This document shows positions 41,062 to 49,398 of a stretch of DNA of 64,000 nt, piece after piece. Origin of the DNA: Limnohabitans sp. Rim11 (GTDB taxonomy: Bacteria > Pseudomonadota > Gammaproteobacteria > Burkholderiales > Burkholderiaceae_C); contig NZ_CXOM01000006.1 of assembly GCF_001269365.1 (NCBI RefSeq), positions 17,863 to 81,862 of the forward strand. The letters run 5' to 3'. Below the pieces are notes generated by a model that was not told the origin of the DNA, ran no database searches, and worked only from the letters and a program-made list of their open reading frames with translations. A program made the position numbers and the translations under genes. Each line of letters opens with the position of its first letter. Position 1 is the stretch's first letter.

Positions 41062-42246
41062 TTACTTACTCATCATGCGCATGGCATCTTCCAAGCCCTT
41101 GAGGGTGAGCGGAAACATGCGATTGCTCATGAGTTGCTGAATGACGGCAATGCTCTGTCGGTACTGCCAAACGCCTTGCGGCTCGGGGTTAATCCACGCA
41201 AACTTAGGGAAGGTGTGCGTCAAGCGTTGTAACCACTCTGCACCGGCCTCTTCGTTGTTGTATTCCACGCTGCCGCCAGGTTGCAAAATTTCGTAGGGGC
41301 TCATGGTGGCGTCGCCCACAAAGATCAGTTTGTAATCTTTGTTGTACTTGCGCAGGATGTCCCAGGTTGGAAACTTTTCTGCGTAGCGGCGTTTGTTGTT
41401 CTTCCACATAAAGTCGTACACGCAGTTGTGGAAGTAATAGAACTCAAGGTGCTTAAATTCAGCCTTGGCTGCAGAGAACAATTCCTCTACGCGCGCAATG
41501 TGGTCGTCCATGGTGCCGCCCACGTCCATGAGCAACAACACCTTCACATTGTTGTGACGCTCAGGAATCATCTTGATGTCTAAGTAACCCGCGTTGGCAG
41601 CCGTAGCGCGAATGGTGTCGGGCAAATCAAGTTCTTCTGCAGAGCCTTCGCGTGCAAATTTGCGCAGTCGGCGCAATGCTACTTTGATGTTGCGCGTGCC
41701 CAGTTCTTGGGTGTCGTCGTAATCGCGGTAGGCGCGTTGTTCCCACACTTTGACGGCGCTTTTGTTGCCGCCTTTGCCGCCAATACGAATGCCTTGGGGG
41801 TTGTGTCCGCCATTGCCAAACGGCGATGTGCCGCCTGTGCCAATCCATTTGTTGCCACCTTCGTGGCGCTCTTTTTGTTCTTCGAGACGTTTCTTCAAGG
41901 TCTCCATCAACTCGTCCCAGCCCATTTTTTCTATGGCGGCTTTTTGCTCGGGCGTGAGTTCTTTTTCTAAAATTTGCTTGAGCCAATCTAGGGGCACTTC
42001 TTTGGTGAAGTCGGTCAGCATTTCGACGCCTTTGAAATAGGCGCCAAAGGCCTTGTCAAATTTGTCGTAGTGCTTCTCGTCTTTGACCATGACCGTGCGG
42101 CTCAGGTGATAGAAATCGTCGATGCTGCAAGCATCAGAAGCAGGGCCCACCACGTTGGCTTGAAGGGCCTCCAAGACGTTGAGGTATTCGCGCACAGACA
42201 CCGGTAATTTGGCGGCACGCAGGGTGTAAAAAAAATCGATCAGCAT
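41062..42246 (-). CDS. VWA-domain protein (CoxE-like), partner of a MoxR ATPase
   Basis: 394 residues. The C-terminal half has a von Willebrand A domain with a MIDAS-like Asp-Val-Gly-Gly-Thr (about residue 245) where the usual Asp-x-Ser-x-Ser is altered. The N-terminal half is helical and rich in Lys/Glu around a Gly/Asn stretch. Members of this family act with MoxR AAA ATPases to assemble or activate enzymes. It is separated from the MoxR gene by GNAT and membrane-protein genes in the same direction. Confidence 0.82.
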   Translation of the reverse strand: MLIDFFYTLRAAKLPVSVREYLNVLEALQANVVGPASDACSIDDFYHLSRTVMVKDEKHYDKFDKAFGAYFKGVEMLTDFTKEVPLDWLKQILEKELTPEQKAAIEKMGWDELMETLKKRLEEQKERHEGGNKWIGTGGTSPFGNGGHNPQGIRIGGKGGNKSAVKVWEQRAYRDYDDTQELGTRNIKVALRRLRKFAREGSAEELDLPDTIRATAANAGYLDIKMIPERHNNVKVLLLMDVGGTMDDHIARVEELFSAAKAEFKHLEFYYFHNCVYDFMWKNNKRRYAEKFPTWDILRKYNKDYKLIFVGDATMSPYEILQPGGSVEYNNEEAGAEWLQRLTHTFPKFAWINPEPQGVWQYRQSIAVIQQLMSNRMFPLTLKGLEDAMRMMSK

Positions 42247-42249
42247 GCT

Positions 42250-42867
42250 TCAGGCCTCTCGCGAACGACTGAGTTGGTAATCCAAGTGGGCCTTCACAGT
42301 AGGCCACTCGGTGTTCAGGATGCTGTAAACGCAGGTGTCACGCAGGGCGCCCGCGGCATCGGGGTGATGGTTAATTTGATGGTTGCGCAATACACCATCC
42401 AACTTGGCGCCCAGGCGCTCAATGGCGCGGCGGCTTTGTTGGTTGAAGTAATGCGTTCTAAATTCAACGGCATTGCATTGAAGTTGCTCAAAGGCATAAG
42501 CCAGTAACAGACGTTTGCATTCGGTGTTAACAGGCGATCGTTGCACGCTAGCCCGATACCACGTAGAGCCAATCTCAACACGTAGGTTGGCCGCATCTAT
42601 GTTCATGTAGGTGGTCATGCCCACGGACTTGCCGTTGACTTGCACCGTGAAGGGCAACATGCTGCCTTGCTTTTGCAGACTTAAGCGGCGCTCAATTTCG
42701 GAAGCCATTTTGTCGGGTGTAGGAATGGCGGTGTACCAATGGCGCCAAAGTTCGCCGTCCTTGACCGCTTCAAGCAAGTCATCGTGATGCGCTGCGCTCA
42801 GTGGCATCAGGCAGACATGTTGGCCGCGCAAGGTCGTGGCTTGAGTCAACAGATTGGGCACTGTCAT
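42250..42867 (-). CDS. GNAT-family N-acetyltransferase
   Basis: 205 residues from the ATG at 42867; a GTG one codon earlier is possible. GNAT fold of the RimJ/RimL type: Met-Thr-Thr-Tyr-Met-Asn-Ile-Asp, Gly-Ser-Thr-Trp-Tyr-Arg, Arg-Thr-His-Tyr-Phe-Asn-Gln-Gln-Ser-Arg-Arg-Ala-Ile-Glu-Arg-Leu-Gly-Ala. It would acetylate an amine with acetyl-CoA; the substrate is unknown. It overlaps the stop of the small membrane gene by one base (TGATG). Confidence 0.88.
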   Translation of the reverse strand: MTVPNLLTQATTLRGQHVCLMPLSAAHHDDLLEAVKDGELWRHWYTAIPTPDKMASEIERRLSLQKQGSMLPFTVQVNGKSVGMTTYMNIDAANLRVEIGSTWYRASVQRSPVNTECKRLLLAYAFEQLQCNAVEFRTHYFNQQSRRAIERLGAKLDGVLRNHQINHHPDAAGALRDTCVYSILNTEWPTVKAHLDYQLSRSREA

Positions 42868-43127
42868 CACTGGTCTTTGGCCGAATTGTCATCCGTCCCG
42901 TCGTCCGACTTGGGTTGTGCGGCTTGCGCGGCTTGCCAACGTCTGGCCAATTGCAAGCCCAACCCACCACCCAAACCGACCAACAAAATGCCGCCAATGC
43001 TGTCAATGCCGTAGCCAGCTGCAAAAATATTCCAGCCAAGCAGGCGGCCTGCCCAAAAGCCCAGCAGGGCGCCGCCCACAAAACCTACGGCATCAGATAA
43101 ACCTTCAGCGAGCAAATTGCGTGACAT
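42867..43127 (-). CDS. Small Gly-rich membrane protein
   Basis: 86 residues with two hydrophobic helices (about 14-34 and 43-62) rich in Gly, then a soluble acidic tail with Asp and Lys. I recognise no family. It lies 6 bases after the MoxR gene and overlaps the acetyltransferase gene, so it belongs to the MoxR-VWA unit. A role as membrane anchor is only a guess from position. Confidence 0.7.
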   Translation of the reverse strand: MSRNLLAEGLSDAVGFVGGALLGFWAGRLLGWNIFAAGYGIDSIGGILLVGLGGGLGLQLARRWQAAQAAQPKSDDGTDDNSAKDQ

Positions 43128-43133
43128 GTTGAA

Positions 43134-43976
43134 TTAACGGTTGCGTTGGTTCATGAAAACAAGCTTTTCAAACAAGCTAACGTCTTGTTCGTTCTTCAGC
43201 AAGGCGCCAACAAGTGGTGGCACGCTCACTTTTTGGTCGGCACTTTGCAAGGCTTCCAAAGGAATGTCTTCAGCCACCAACAACTTGAGCCAGTCGAGCA
43301 GTTCGCTGGTGGAGGGTTTCTTTTTGAGGCCTGGCAAACCGCGCACGTCGTAGAAGTTTTTCAACGCAACAGTGAGCAATTCCTTTTTCAAATTGGGGAA
43401 GTGCACATCCACAATTTGCTTCATGGTGTCGGCTTCTGGGAACTTGATGTAGTGGAAGAAGCAGCGACGCAAGAACGCATCGGGCAATTCTTTTTCATTG
43501 TTCGATGTGATGAACACCAAGGGGCGTGTTTTGGCTTTGATCAGCTGACGTGTTTCGTAGCAATAGAACTCCATGCGGTCAATTTCGCGCAGCAAGTCGT
43601 TTGGAAACTCAATGTCGGCCTTGTCAATTTCATCAATCAAAATGGCCACGGGCTCTTCAGAGGTGAAGGCTTGCCACAGCACACCCTTGATGATGTAGTT
43701 TTCGATGTTCTTGACTTTTTCGTCGCCCAACTGGCTGTCGCGCAGACGGCTCACAGCGTCGTACTCGTACAAGCCTTGTTGAGCTTTTGTGGTGGATTTG
43801 ATGTGCCACTGAATGAGTTTTAAACCCAAGGCTTCGGATACTTCTTCGGCCAACATGGTTTTGCCGGTGCCGGGTTCGCCTTTAACCAATAAGGGGCGCT
43901 TCAAAGTAATGGCAGCATTGACAGCCAGCTTCAGATCTTGCGTGGCGACGTAGTTTTCGGTCCCTTGGAATTTCAT
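43134..43976 (-). CDS. MoxR-family AAA+ ATPase
   Basis: 280 residues from the ATG at 43976 (MKFQGTENYV). Walker A Gly-Glu-Pro-Gly-Thr-Gly-Lys-Thr (about 37-44), Walker B Ile-Leu-Ile-Asp-Glu-Ile-Asp, sensor Thr-Ser-Asn-Asn-Glu-Lys-Glu-Leu-Pro-Asp-Ala-Phe-Leu-Arg-Arg-Cys. MoxR proteins are chaperone-like and work with VWA proteins in metalloenzyme maturation; the pair 41062-42246 fits. First gene of this minus-strand unit. Confidence 0.92.
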   Translation of the reverse strand: MKFQGTENYVATQDLKLAVNAAITLKRPLLVKGEPGTGKTMLAEEVSEALGLKLIQWHIKSTTKAQQGLYEYDAVSRLRDSQLGDEKVKNIENYIIKGVLWQAFTSEEPVAILIDEIDKADIEFPNDLLREIDRMEFYCYETRQLIKAKTRPLVFITSNNEKELPDAFLRRCFFHYIKFPEADTMKQIVDVHFPNLKKELLTVALKNFYDVRGLPGLKKKPSTSELLDWLKLLVAEDIPLEALQSADQKVSVPPLVGALLKNEQDVSLFEKLVFMNQRNR

Positions 43977-44095
43977 AATTTGGTACAAAAGTAGATTAAA
44001 AGTTGTTTGATGTGAGAAAAGTCAGAATTGAGTAGGCTCACTCGATATAATCCCGCATTGATTTTCATCAATCCAAGTTTGATTGTGCTCGCAAA

Positions 44096-44758
44096 ATGAA
44101 CGCTTTGTTATCCTCATTGATCGCTTTAACTGTCGCTTCAGCGACCGTTTTCTCTGCCCACGCACAAGATGCGCAGGGTAACGCCAAAGACGGCGAAGCC
44201 AAAATCGCCATGTGCATTGGTTGCCACGGTATCAAGGGCTACCAAGCCAGCTTCCCAGAGGTCTACCGCGTCCCCATGATTTCTGGCCAAAACGCCAAGT
44301 ACATCGCCTCTTCATTGAATGCCTACAAAAAAGGCGACCGCAAGCACCCCACCATGCGCGGTATTGCTGCCAGCCTTACTGACAAAGACATAGCAGACAT
44401 CTCTGCTTATTACGCCCAACACGGCGTGGTTCAGGGTGCAGCCCCCACAGTGGCCAAGCCTGCCGATGCCAAAGTGGCTGAGTTGCTCAAAAAAGGCGCA
44501 TGCGTTTCTTGCCACGGCGAGAACTTCTCCAAGCCTGTTGACCCCAGCTACCCCAAAATTGCAGGTCAGCACAAAGACTTCTTGTTTGTGGCGCTCAAGT
44601 CATACAAGACTGAAAATCAAGCCACATGGGGCCGTGCCAATGGCGTGATGGGCGGTATTGCCAAGCAATACACCAACAACGAATTGAAAGCCTTGTCTGC
44701 TTACATCGCTTCTTTGGATGGCGACCTGAAGACCGTGCCACAGTCTAAATTCCGTTAA
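44096..44758 (+). CDS. Diheme cytochrome c4-type periplasmic protein
   Basis: 220 residues with a signal peptide (to Ala-His-Ala, about 23). Two class I heme domains: Cys40-Ile-Gly-Cys43-His44 and Cys136-Val-Ser-Cys139-His140, with Met ligands in Pro-Thr-Met-Arg-Gly and Gly-Val-Met-Gly-Gly. Cytochrome c4 carries electrons to terminal oxidases such as the one at 50.5 kb. A TATAAT at 44046-44051 may be its -10. It is ended by the terminator at 44797. Confidence 0.93.
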   Translation: MNALLSSLIALTVASATVFSAHAQDAQGNAKDGEAKIAMCIGCHGIKGYQASFPEVYRVPMISGQNAKYIASSLNAYKKGDRKHPTMRGIAASLTDKDIADISAYYAQHGVVQGAAPTVAKPADAKVAELLKKGACVSCHGENFSKPVDPSYPKIAGQHKDFLFVALKSYKTENQATWGRANGVMGGIAKQYTNNELKALSAYIASLDGDLKTVPQSKFR

Positions 44759-44796
44759 TTCAAATCACTTCATTCAGCCCTCTAGGCTGAACCCAA

Positions 44797-44824
44797 CAAA
44801 AAGCCCGCTGTTGCGGGCTTTTTT
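44797..44824. terminator. Bidirectional terminator after cytochrome c4
   Basis: AAGCCCGC (44801-44808), loop TGTT and GCGGGCTT (44813-44820) form an 8-bp stem, followed by T-residues on the plus strand and preceded by an A-run that serves the minus strand. It separates convergent genes. Confidence 0.9.
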
Positions 44825-44849
44825 GTGGGCAAAATTTCTGTGAAGGGTG

Positions 44850-45287
44850 TCAGTCCTTGGTCGCGTGCCTTTGAACGCAATCAATGTAAACCTGACCATC
44901 GGGCATTTTGCCCGCGCGTTGGCTTTCAAAAATCATGCGGCCTAAGCATTCCATGGTGGCGTGGTGGGCCTCGTGCAAAGACTGCCGCTTGTGGCTCAAC
45001 AACTCAACCGCCTGCCTAATGCCGCGTGGCTGATCAATGCTGCATTGCTCGCTAATAGAGAGGTGCATCGAGAGGTGCAAAAATGGATTCTCGCGGGCGG
45101 GGTCAATGTGTTGCATGGCTGCCAAAGCTGCGTCTACATCGGCCAATTCTGCGTGGTATTCGGGGTGTTCTTCAATCCACTGGCTGGCCAGAATTTCGAT
45201 GGGCTCCATGGTGGCGCCTGCGCGGAATTTGGCGTAGGCCCCACAAAAAAATCGGCGCACATCGGCTTGAGAAGGTTGTATCAGCAT
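44850..45287 (-). CDS. DUF1841 family protein
   Basis: 145 residues from the ATG at 45287 (MLIQPSQADVRRFF); the longer frame upstream is not in the family. DUF1841 features: Trp-Ile-Glu-Glu-His-Pro-Glu-Tyr, Glu-Asn-Pro-Phe-Leu-His-Leu-Ser-Met-His-Leu and Glu-Gln-Cys-Ser-Ile-Asp-Gln-Pro-Arg-Gly-Ile. Function unknown. Single gene converging on cytochrome c4. Confidence 0.88.
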   Translation of the reverse strand: MLIQPSQADVRRFFCGAYAKFRAGATMEPIEILASQWIEEHPEYHAELADVDAALAAMQHIDPARENPFLHLSMHLSISEQCSIDQPRGIRQAVELLSHKRQSLHEAHHATMECLGRMIFESQRAGKMPDGQVYIDCVQRHATKD

Positions 45288-45330
45288 GCCTGAATTGTCG
45301 CCTAGTGGAATTAGCACTTGAATTTGAAGG

Positions 45331-45352
45331 TTGCATGCACTATATTGCATGC
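45331..45352. repeat. Direct repeat TTGCATGC before the thiolase
   Basis: TTGCATGC at 45331-45338 and again at 45345-45352, a 14-base period, each half with the self-complementary GCATGC. It is 48 bases before the thiolase ATG and may be a regulator site, but nothing confirms that. Confidence 0.35.
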
Positions 45353-45400
45353 TTCTTGAAGTATTGAACCCTTTAAAAAAACCAAACTAAGAGTTAAACC

Positions 45401-46615
45401 ATGAGCAGCTCCAACACCCAAGCCTTCATTTGCGACGCCATCCGGACCCCCTTTGGTCGATATGGCGGCGCCTTGTCCAGCGTTCGCACGGACGATTTGG
45501 GGGCCATTCCATTGCGTGCCCTGATGGCGCGCAATCCGCAAGTCGATTGGGCCGCGGTCACCGATGTGTTGTACGGCAATGCCAACCAAGCGGGTGAAGA
45601 CAACCGCAATGTGGCGCACATGAGCAGCTTGTTGGCAGGTTTGCCCATCGATGTGCCGGGCGCCACGATCAATCGCTTGTGCGGTTCGGGCTTGGATGCG
45701 GTGGGTACGGCAGCTCGCGCTATCAAGGCGGGCGAGGCGGGCTTGATGATTGCCGGCGGTGTTGAAAGCATGAGCCGCGCACCCTTTGTGATGCCCAAGG
45801 CAGAGTCCGCTTTTAGCCGAGCCAATGCGGTGTACGACACCACCATTGGCTGGCGCTTCATCAACAAATTGATGAAAGAAAAATATGGCGTGGACTCCAT
45901 GCCAGAGACCGCCGAAAACGTGGCCACCGATTACAAAATTGAACGCGAAGCCCAAGATCGCATGGCTTTAAGCAGCCAGATGAAAGCCGTGGCCGCACAA
46001 AAGGCGGGTCACTTGGCGCGTGAAATTACGGCTGTCACCATTCCGCAAAAGAAGGGCGATGCCATCGTGGTGGACAAGGATGAACACCCCCGCGAAACCA
46101 GCATGGAATCTTTGGCCAAACTCAAAGGTGTGGTGCGTCCCGATGGCACCGTCACAGCGGGCAACGCCAGCGGCGTGAACGATGGCGCATGTGCCTTGTT
46201 GTTGGCCAACGAAACACTGGCAGGCAAGTACGGCCTGACGCCCAAAGCCCGTGTGGTGGGCATGGCGACAGCCGGCGTGGCGCCGCGCGTGATGGGCATT
46301 GGCCCTGCACCCGCTACGTTAAAAGTCTTGGCCCAAACCGGTTTGACACTAGACCAGTTGGACGTGATTGAATTGAACGAAGCCTTTGCGGCCCAAGGCT
46401 TGGCGGTTTTGCGCATGTTGGGTTTGAAGGACGACGACGAGCGCGTCAATGCATGGGGCGGCGCCATTGCTTTGGGTCACCCCTTGGGTGCATCGGGTGC
46501 GCGCTTGGCCACCACAGCGGTCAATCGTTTGCACGCCACCGGTGGCCGTTATGCGCTGTGCACGATGTGCATTGGCGTGGGCCAAGGCATTGCCGTCATT
46601 TTGGAACGTGTCTAA
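45401..46615 (+). CDS. pcaF: 3-oxoadipyl-CoA thiolase type acetyl-CoA acyltransferase
   Basis: 404 residues. Nucleophilic Cys in Arg-Leu-Cys-Gly-Ser-Gly-Leu-Asp-Ala-Val-Gly (about residue 91), His in Gly-His-Pro-Leu-Gly-Ala-Ser-Gly-Ala and second Cys in Cys-Thr-Met-Cys-Ile-Gly-Val-Gly-Gln-Gly. It would cleave 3-oxoadipyl-CoA into succinyl-CoA and acetyl-CoA, the last step of both the protocatechuate and phenylacetate routes (PcaF/PaaJ). The substrate is from family resemblance; a general thiolase is possible. Confidence 0.85.
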   Translation: MSSSNTQAFICDAIRTPFGRYGGALSSVRTDDLGAIPLRALMARNPQVDWAAVTDVLYGNANQAGEDNRNVAHMSSLLAGLPIDVPGATINRLCGSGLDAVGTAARAIKAGEAGLMIAGGVESMSRAPFVMPKAESAFSRANAVYDTTIGWRFINKLMKEKYGVDSMPETAENVATDYKIEREAQDRMALSSQMKAVAAQKAGHLAREITAVTIPQKKGDAIVVDKDEHPRETSMESLAKLKGVVRPDGTVTAGNASGVNDGACALLLANETLAGKYGLTPKARVVGMATAGVAPRVMGIGPAPATLKVLAQTGLTLDQLDVIELNEAFAAQGLAVLRMLGLKDDDERVNAWGGAIALGHPLGASGARLATTAVNRLHATGGRYALCTMCIGVGQGIAVILERV

Positions 46616-46625
46616 GGAAAATCTC

Positions 46626-47624
46626 ATGACGACTGCACGCACAACTCGCGCCGCTAGGTATGAGAAAAATGGTGAAGCCCGCGATGTCATGGTGGTGGGC
46701 GACTTGCCACTTCAAGCACCAGGTGCAGGCGAAGTGTGTGTTCGTCTGAAGACCTCTGGCGTCAATCCATCTGACGTCAAGTCGCGCCGCGCCAGACCTT
46801 TGACTGACCCCTGGGTAGTGCCGCACAGCGATGGCGCTGGCATCATTGAAGCCGTGGGTGCCGGTGTTTCTGAAAAGCGCATTGGCGAGCGCGTTTGGAT
46901 TTGGAATGCGCAGTGGCAGCGTCCGCATGGCACGGCTTCTGAAGCCATTGTGGTGTCCGAAGCGCAAGCGGTGAAGTTGCCCGACAACACTGATTTTGCT
47001 GCGGGTGCCTGCATGGGCATTCCAGGTTTGACCGCTGTGCAAGCGGTGCACTTGGCAGGCGATGAACAATTGCGCGGCAAGAAAGTGTTGGTCACTGGCG
47101 CATCGTCGGCAGTGGGTCATTACATTACGCAAATGGTAACGCACTATGGCGGTCACGTGATTGGCACAGTGGGCTCTGAAGCCAAAGCGGCGCATGCCAA
47201 AGCCGCGGGTGCTGTTGAAACCATTTTGTACAAAACAGAGCCTGTGGTTGAACGCTTGAAAGCCTTCAGCAATGGCCAAGGGGTTGATGTCATCATTGAC
47301 ATGGACTTTGCAACGGCATCGCAGTGGGTGACTACAGGCGGCTTAAAGCCACACGGCCAATTGATTGGCTATGGCTCCAATGTGGTGGGCGACATCCCCC
47401 TCACTTTCCGCCCCTTGTTGTTCAATTCTCTGGGTCTGAAATTTTTCTTGGTCTATGACTTGTTGCCCCAAGACAGAACATGGTGTGTCAACCGGGTGAA
47501 CCAGTTGTTGGCCGCAGGCCAACTGCAGCACACCATTGGCGCTAGGTTTACCTTGGATCAAATTGTGCAGGCGCACGAAGCTGTTGAGGCGGGTCAACTG
47601 GGGAATGTGGTGATTGATCTCTGA
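46626..47624 (+). CDS. Zinc-free NADPH:quinone reductase-like MDR protein
   Basis: 332 residues from the ATG at 46626 (MTTARTTRAARYEKNG), 10 bases after the thiolase stop. The medium-chain dehydrogenase fold has Val-Asn-Pro-Ser-Asp-Val-Lys near the start and nucleotide motif Val-Leu-Val-Thr-Gly-Ala-Ser-Ser-Ala-Val-Gly (about 157). There are no zinc Cys residues, typical of quinone oxidoreductases or enoyl reductases. The substrate is unknown; linkage to a thiolase suggests a CoA or quinone role. Confidence 0.88.
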   Translation: MTTARTTRAARYEKNGEARDVMVVGDLPLQAPGAGEVCVRLKTSGVNPSDVKSRRARPLTDPWVVPHSDGAGIIEAVGAGVSEKRIGERVWIWNAQWQRPHGTASEAIVVSEAQAVKLPDNTDFAAGACMGIPGLTAVQAVHLAGDEQLRGKKVLVTGASSAVGHYITQMVTHYGGHVIGTVGSEAKAAHAKAAGAVETILYKTEPVVERLKAFSNGQGVDVIIDMDFATASQWVTTGGLKPHGQLIGYGSNVVGDIPLTFRPLLFNSLGLKFFLVYDLLPQDRTWCVNRVNQLLAAGQLQHTIGARFTLDQIVQAHEAVEAGQLGNVVIDL

Positions 47625-47649
47625 GCCGCAAATGGTTAGAGTTCAAGCC

Positions 47650-48105
47650 ATGAAAATTTTCCAAACACTCCAAGAACTTGCCGCATGCGTGGGGCAAACC
47701 GTTGCAATTTCTCCCTGGACCGAAATTACGCAAACGCAAATCAATCAATTTGCCGATGCCACAGGCGACCATCAATGGATTCACATTGATGTGGAGAAAG
47801 CCAAAGCAGGCCCCTTCGGCGCACCGATTGCGCATGGTTTCTTAACCCTCTCACTCATCCCAAAATTGTCCGAGAGCGCCATCAAAATTCAAGATGTGCG
47901 CATGGGCGTCAACTATGGTTTGAACAAAGTTCGCTTTACCTCGCCTGTGCCTGTTGGCAGCAAGTTACGCGGGCACATGAAGTTGCTCAGTGCAACGCCC
48001 ATTGATGGCAACGGGATACAGCTCGCATGGGAGATGAGCATAGAGCGCGAGGGCTCAGAAAAACCCGCTTGCATCGCTGAAACGCTGGCGCGGTATTACG
48101 TTTAA
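47650..48105 (+). CDS. MaoC-family (R)-specific enoyl-CoA hydratase-like protein
   Basis: 151 residues from the ATG at 47650, the usual MaoC length. Hotdog fold with Asp-Ala-Thr-Gly-Asp-His-Gln-Trp-Ile-His (Asp and His catalytic) and Gly-Ala-Pro-Ile-Ala-His-Gly-Phe. It hydrates enoyl-CoA with R stereochemistry, for example in PHA or fatty-acid turnover. It follows the quinone reductase gene by 25 bases, and may share its transcript. Confidence 0.88.
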   Translation: MKIFQTLQELAACVGQTVAISPWTEITQTQINQFADATGDHQWIHIDVEKAKAGPFGAPIAHGFLTLSLIPKLSESAIKIQDVRMGVNYGLNKVRFTSPVPVGSKLRGHMKLLSATPIDGNGIQLAWEMSIEREGSEKPACIAETLARYYV

Positions 48106-48124
48106 GTCGATCAAGAAGTAGAGG

Positions 48125-48595
48125 TCATTGCGGCATGGCAAAAGCATTTTGCCGCCAAGCCTCATACACCGTGACGGCCACGCTGTTGGACAAATTCAAA
48201 CTGCGCTGCCCCTCCAACATGGGCAGTTTCAGTCTGTTAGCGGGCTCAAAACTTTCGCGCAGTTCGGGCGCAAGACCGCGCGTCTCTGCGCCAAACACCA
48301 GCCAGTCACCTTTTTGAAAAGCAGTCTCTTGGACAAAGCGCGTGCCCTTGGTGGTCAGCGCAAACATGCGAGACAGGTTGGGTTGTTCGGTGGCTAAAAA
48401 TTCTGCCCAATTGGCATGCCGCTTGACCTGCGCGTATTCGTGATAGTCCAGCCCCGCGCGGCGCATGTGCTTGTCTTCCATCGAAAAGCCCAAAGGCTCA
48501 ATGAGGTGCAAAGCACAACCCGTGTTGGCCGCCAGGCGAATCACGTTGCCCGTGTTGGGCGGAATTTCAGGTTCAACCAAAACAATTTGAAACAT
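48125..48595 (-). CDS. trmL: tRNA (cytidine/uridine-34-2'-O)-methyltransferase
   Basis: 156 residues of the SPOUT fold. Val-Glu-Pro-Glu-Ile-Pro-Pro-Asn-Thr-Gly-Asn-Val-Ile-Arg, Leu-Val-Phe-Gly-Ala-Glu-Thr-Arg-Gly-Leu and Arg-Ser-Leu-Asn-Leu-Ser-Asn-Ser-Val-Ala-Val form the SAM knot. TrmL modifies the wobble base of tRNA-Leu. It begins 45 bases after the ComF-like gene on the same strand. Confidence 0.95.
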   Translation of the reverse strand: MFQIVLVEPEIPPNTGNVIRLAANTGCALHLIEPLGFSMEDKHMRRAGLDYHEYAQVKRHANWAEFLATEQPNLSRMFALTTKGTRFVQETAFQKGDWLVFGAETRGLAPELRESFEPANRLKLPMLEGQRSLNLSNSVAVTVYEAWRQNAFAMPQ

Positions 48596-48640
48596 GGGCT
48601 TATTGTCCCTGCTTTTGCTTTTCTTTTGTTCTTGCTTTTT

Positions 48641-49354
48641 TCATTCGGGAGTTTTGGCTAAAACAAGTGCGCCTACATGCGCAGCGCCAGCTTGTTTTAA
48701 AACGCGAGCCGCAAAGTTGAGGGTGGCACCGCTGGTCAACACATCGTCAATCAGCAAAATATTTTGACCACGCAATGGCAAAGCCATGAGCGGTGCAACT
48801 GCAAAGGCGCCCTCCAAATTGGTCAGTCGCTGACTACGTTTTAAAGAACTTTGAGGCGGGGTGTCGATCATTCGCAGCAAAGTTTGCGATTGAGTTTTGG
48901 CACGGCTTAGGTGATGCGCCAAGATCAAAGATTGGTTAAAACCGCGCTGAGACAAACGCTGTTTGGACAATGGAATCGGAATGAGCACATCGGCCTGCAA
49001 AAGGGCATCTTCTGCAAAAGGCGCGCTGACCATGAGCAAGGCAAAGTGACCGGCCCAACCAGCGTCCCTCTGAAACTTAAACTGCGCAATCAGTTGCGTC
49101 CATGGCCAGGTGTAGGAGAGGGCGGCACAACAGGCGTCGATGTCTGGGCGTTGTTGGGTGCAGACGCTGCAAAAGGTGCTGGATAAGGTGTTGCATAAGA
49201 CGCTACTTATGGAAGTGGATAAGGGCGTGCTGAGTGGGGTAGCGCAAAGGGGGCACCTCGAAACTGGGCGTGCAAATGCCGCAACGCATGTTTCGCAGAT
49301 GGCTTGAGAGGGCCAGGCTTTGCAAATGGCACATTGGCTGGGGAGCATGTTCAC
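48641..49354 (-). CDS. comF: ComF-family phosphoribosyltransferase-like protein
   Basis: 237 residues. N-terminal zinc-ribbon (Cys-Ala-Ile-Cys ... Cys-Glu-Thr-Cys ... Cys-Pro-Leu-Cys) followed by a PRTase fold with Asn-Ile-Leu-Leu-Ile-Asp-Asp-Val-Leu-Thr-Ser-Gly-Ala-Thr. ComF is linked to DNA uptake in competent bacteria; other members may have different roles. Divergent from the BioC-like gene by 44 bases. Confidence 0.92.
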   Translation of the reverse strand: MNMLPSQCAICKAWPSQAICETCVAAFARPVSRCPLCATPLSTPLSTSISSVLCNTLSSTFCSVCTQQRPDIDACCAALSYTWPWTQLIAQFKFQRDAGWAGHFALLMVSAPFAEDALLQADVLIPIPLSKQRLSQRGFNQSLILAHHLSRAKTQSQTLLRMIDTPPQSSLKRSQRLTNLEGAFAVAPLMALPLRGQNILLIDDVLTSGATLNFAARVLKQAGAAHVGALVLAKTPE

Positions 49355-49398
49355 GAATCAATATACTCAGCAACCTGAACACCATCGCTTTCATTTGC

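Noticed and set aside
48596..48660. T-rich tract as a terminator between the ComF and TrmL genes
   Set aside because: There is no stem next to it and it lies within a same-strand gene pair; it is only compositional bias.
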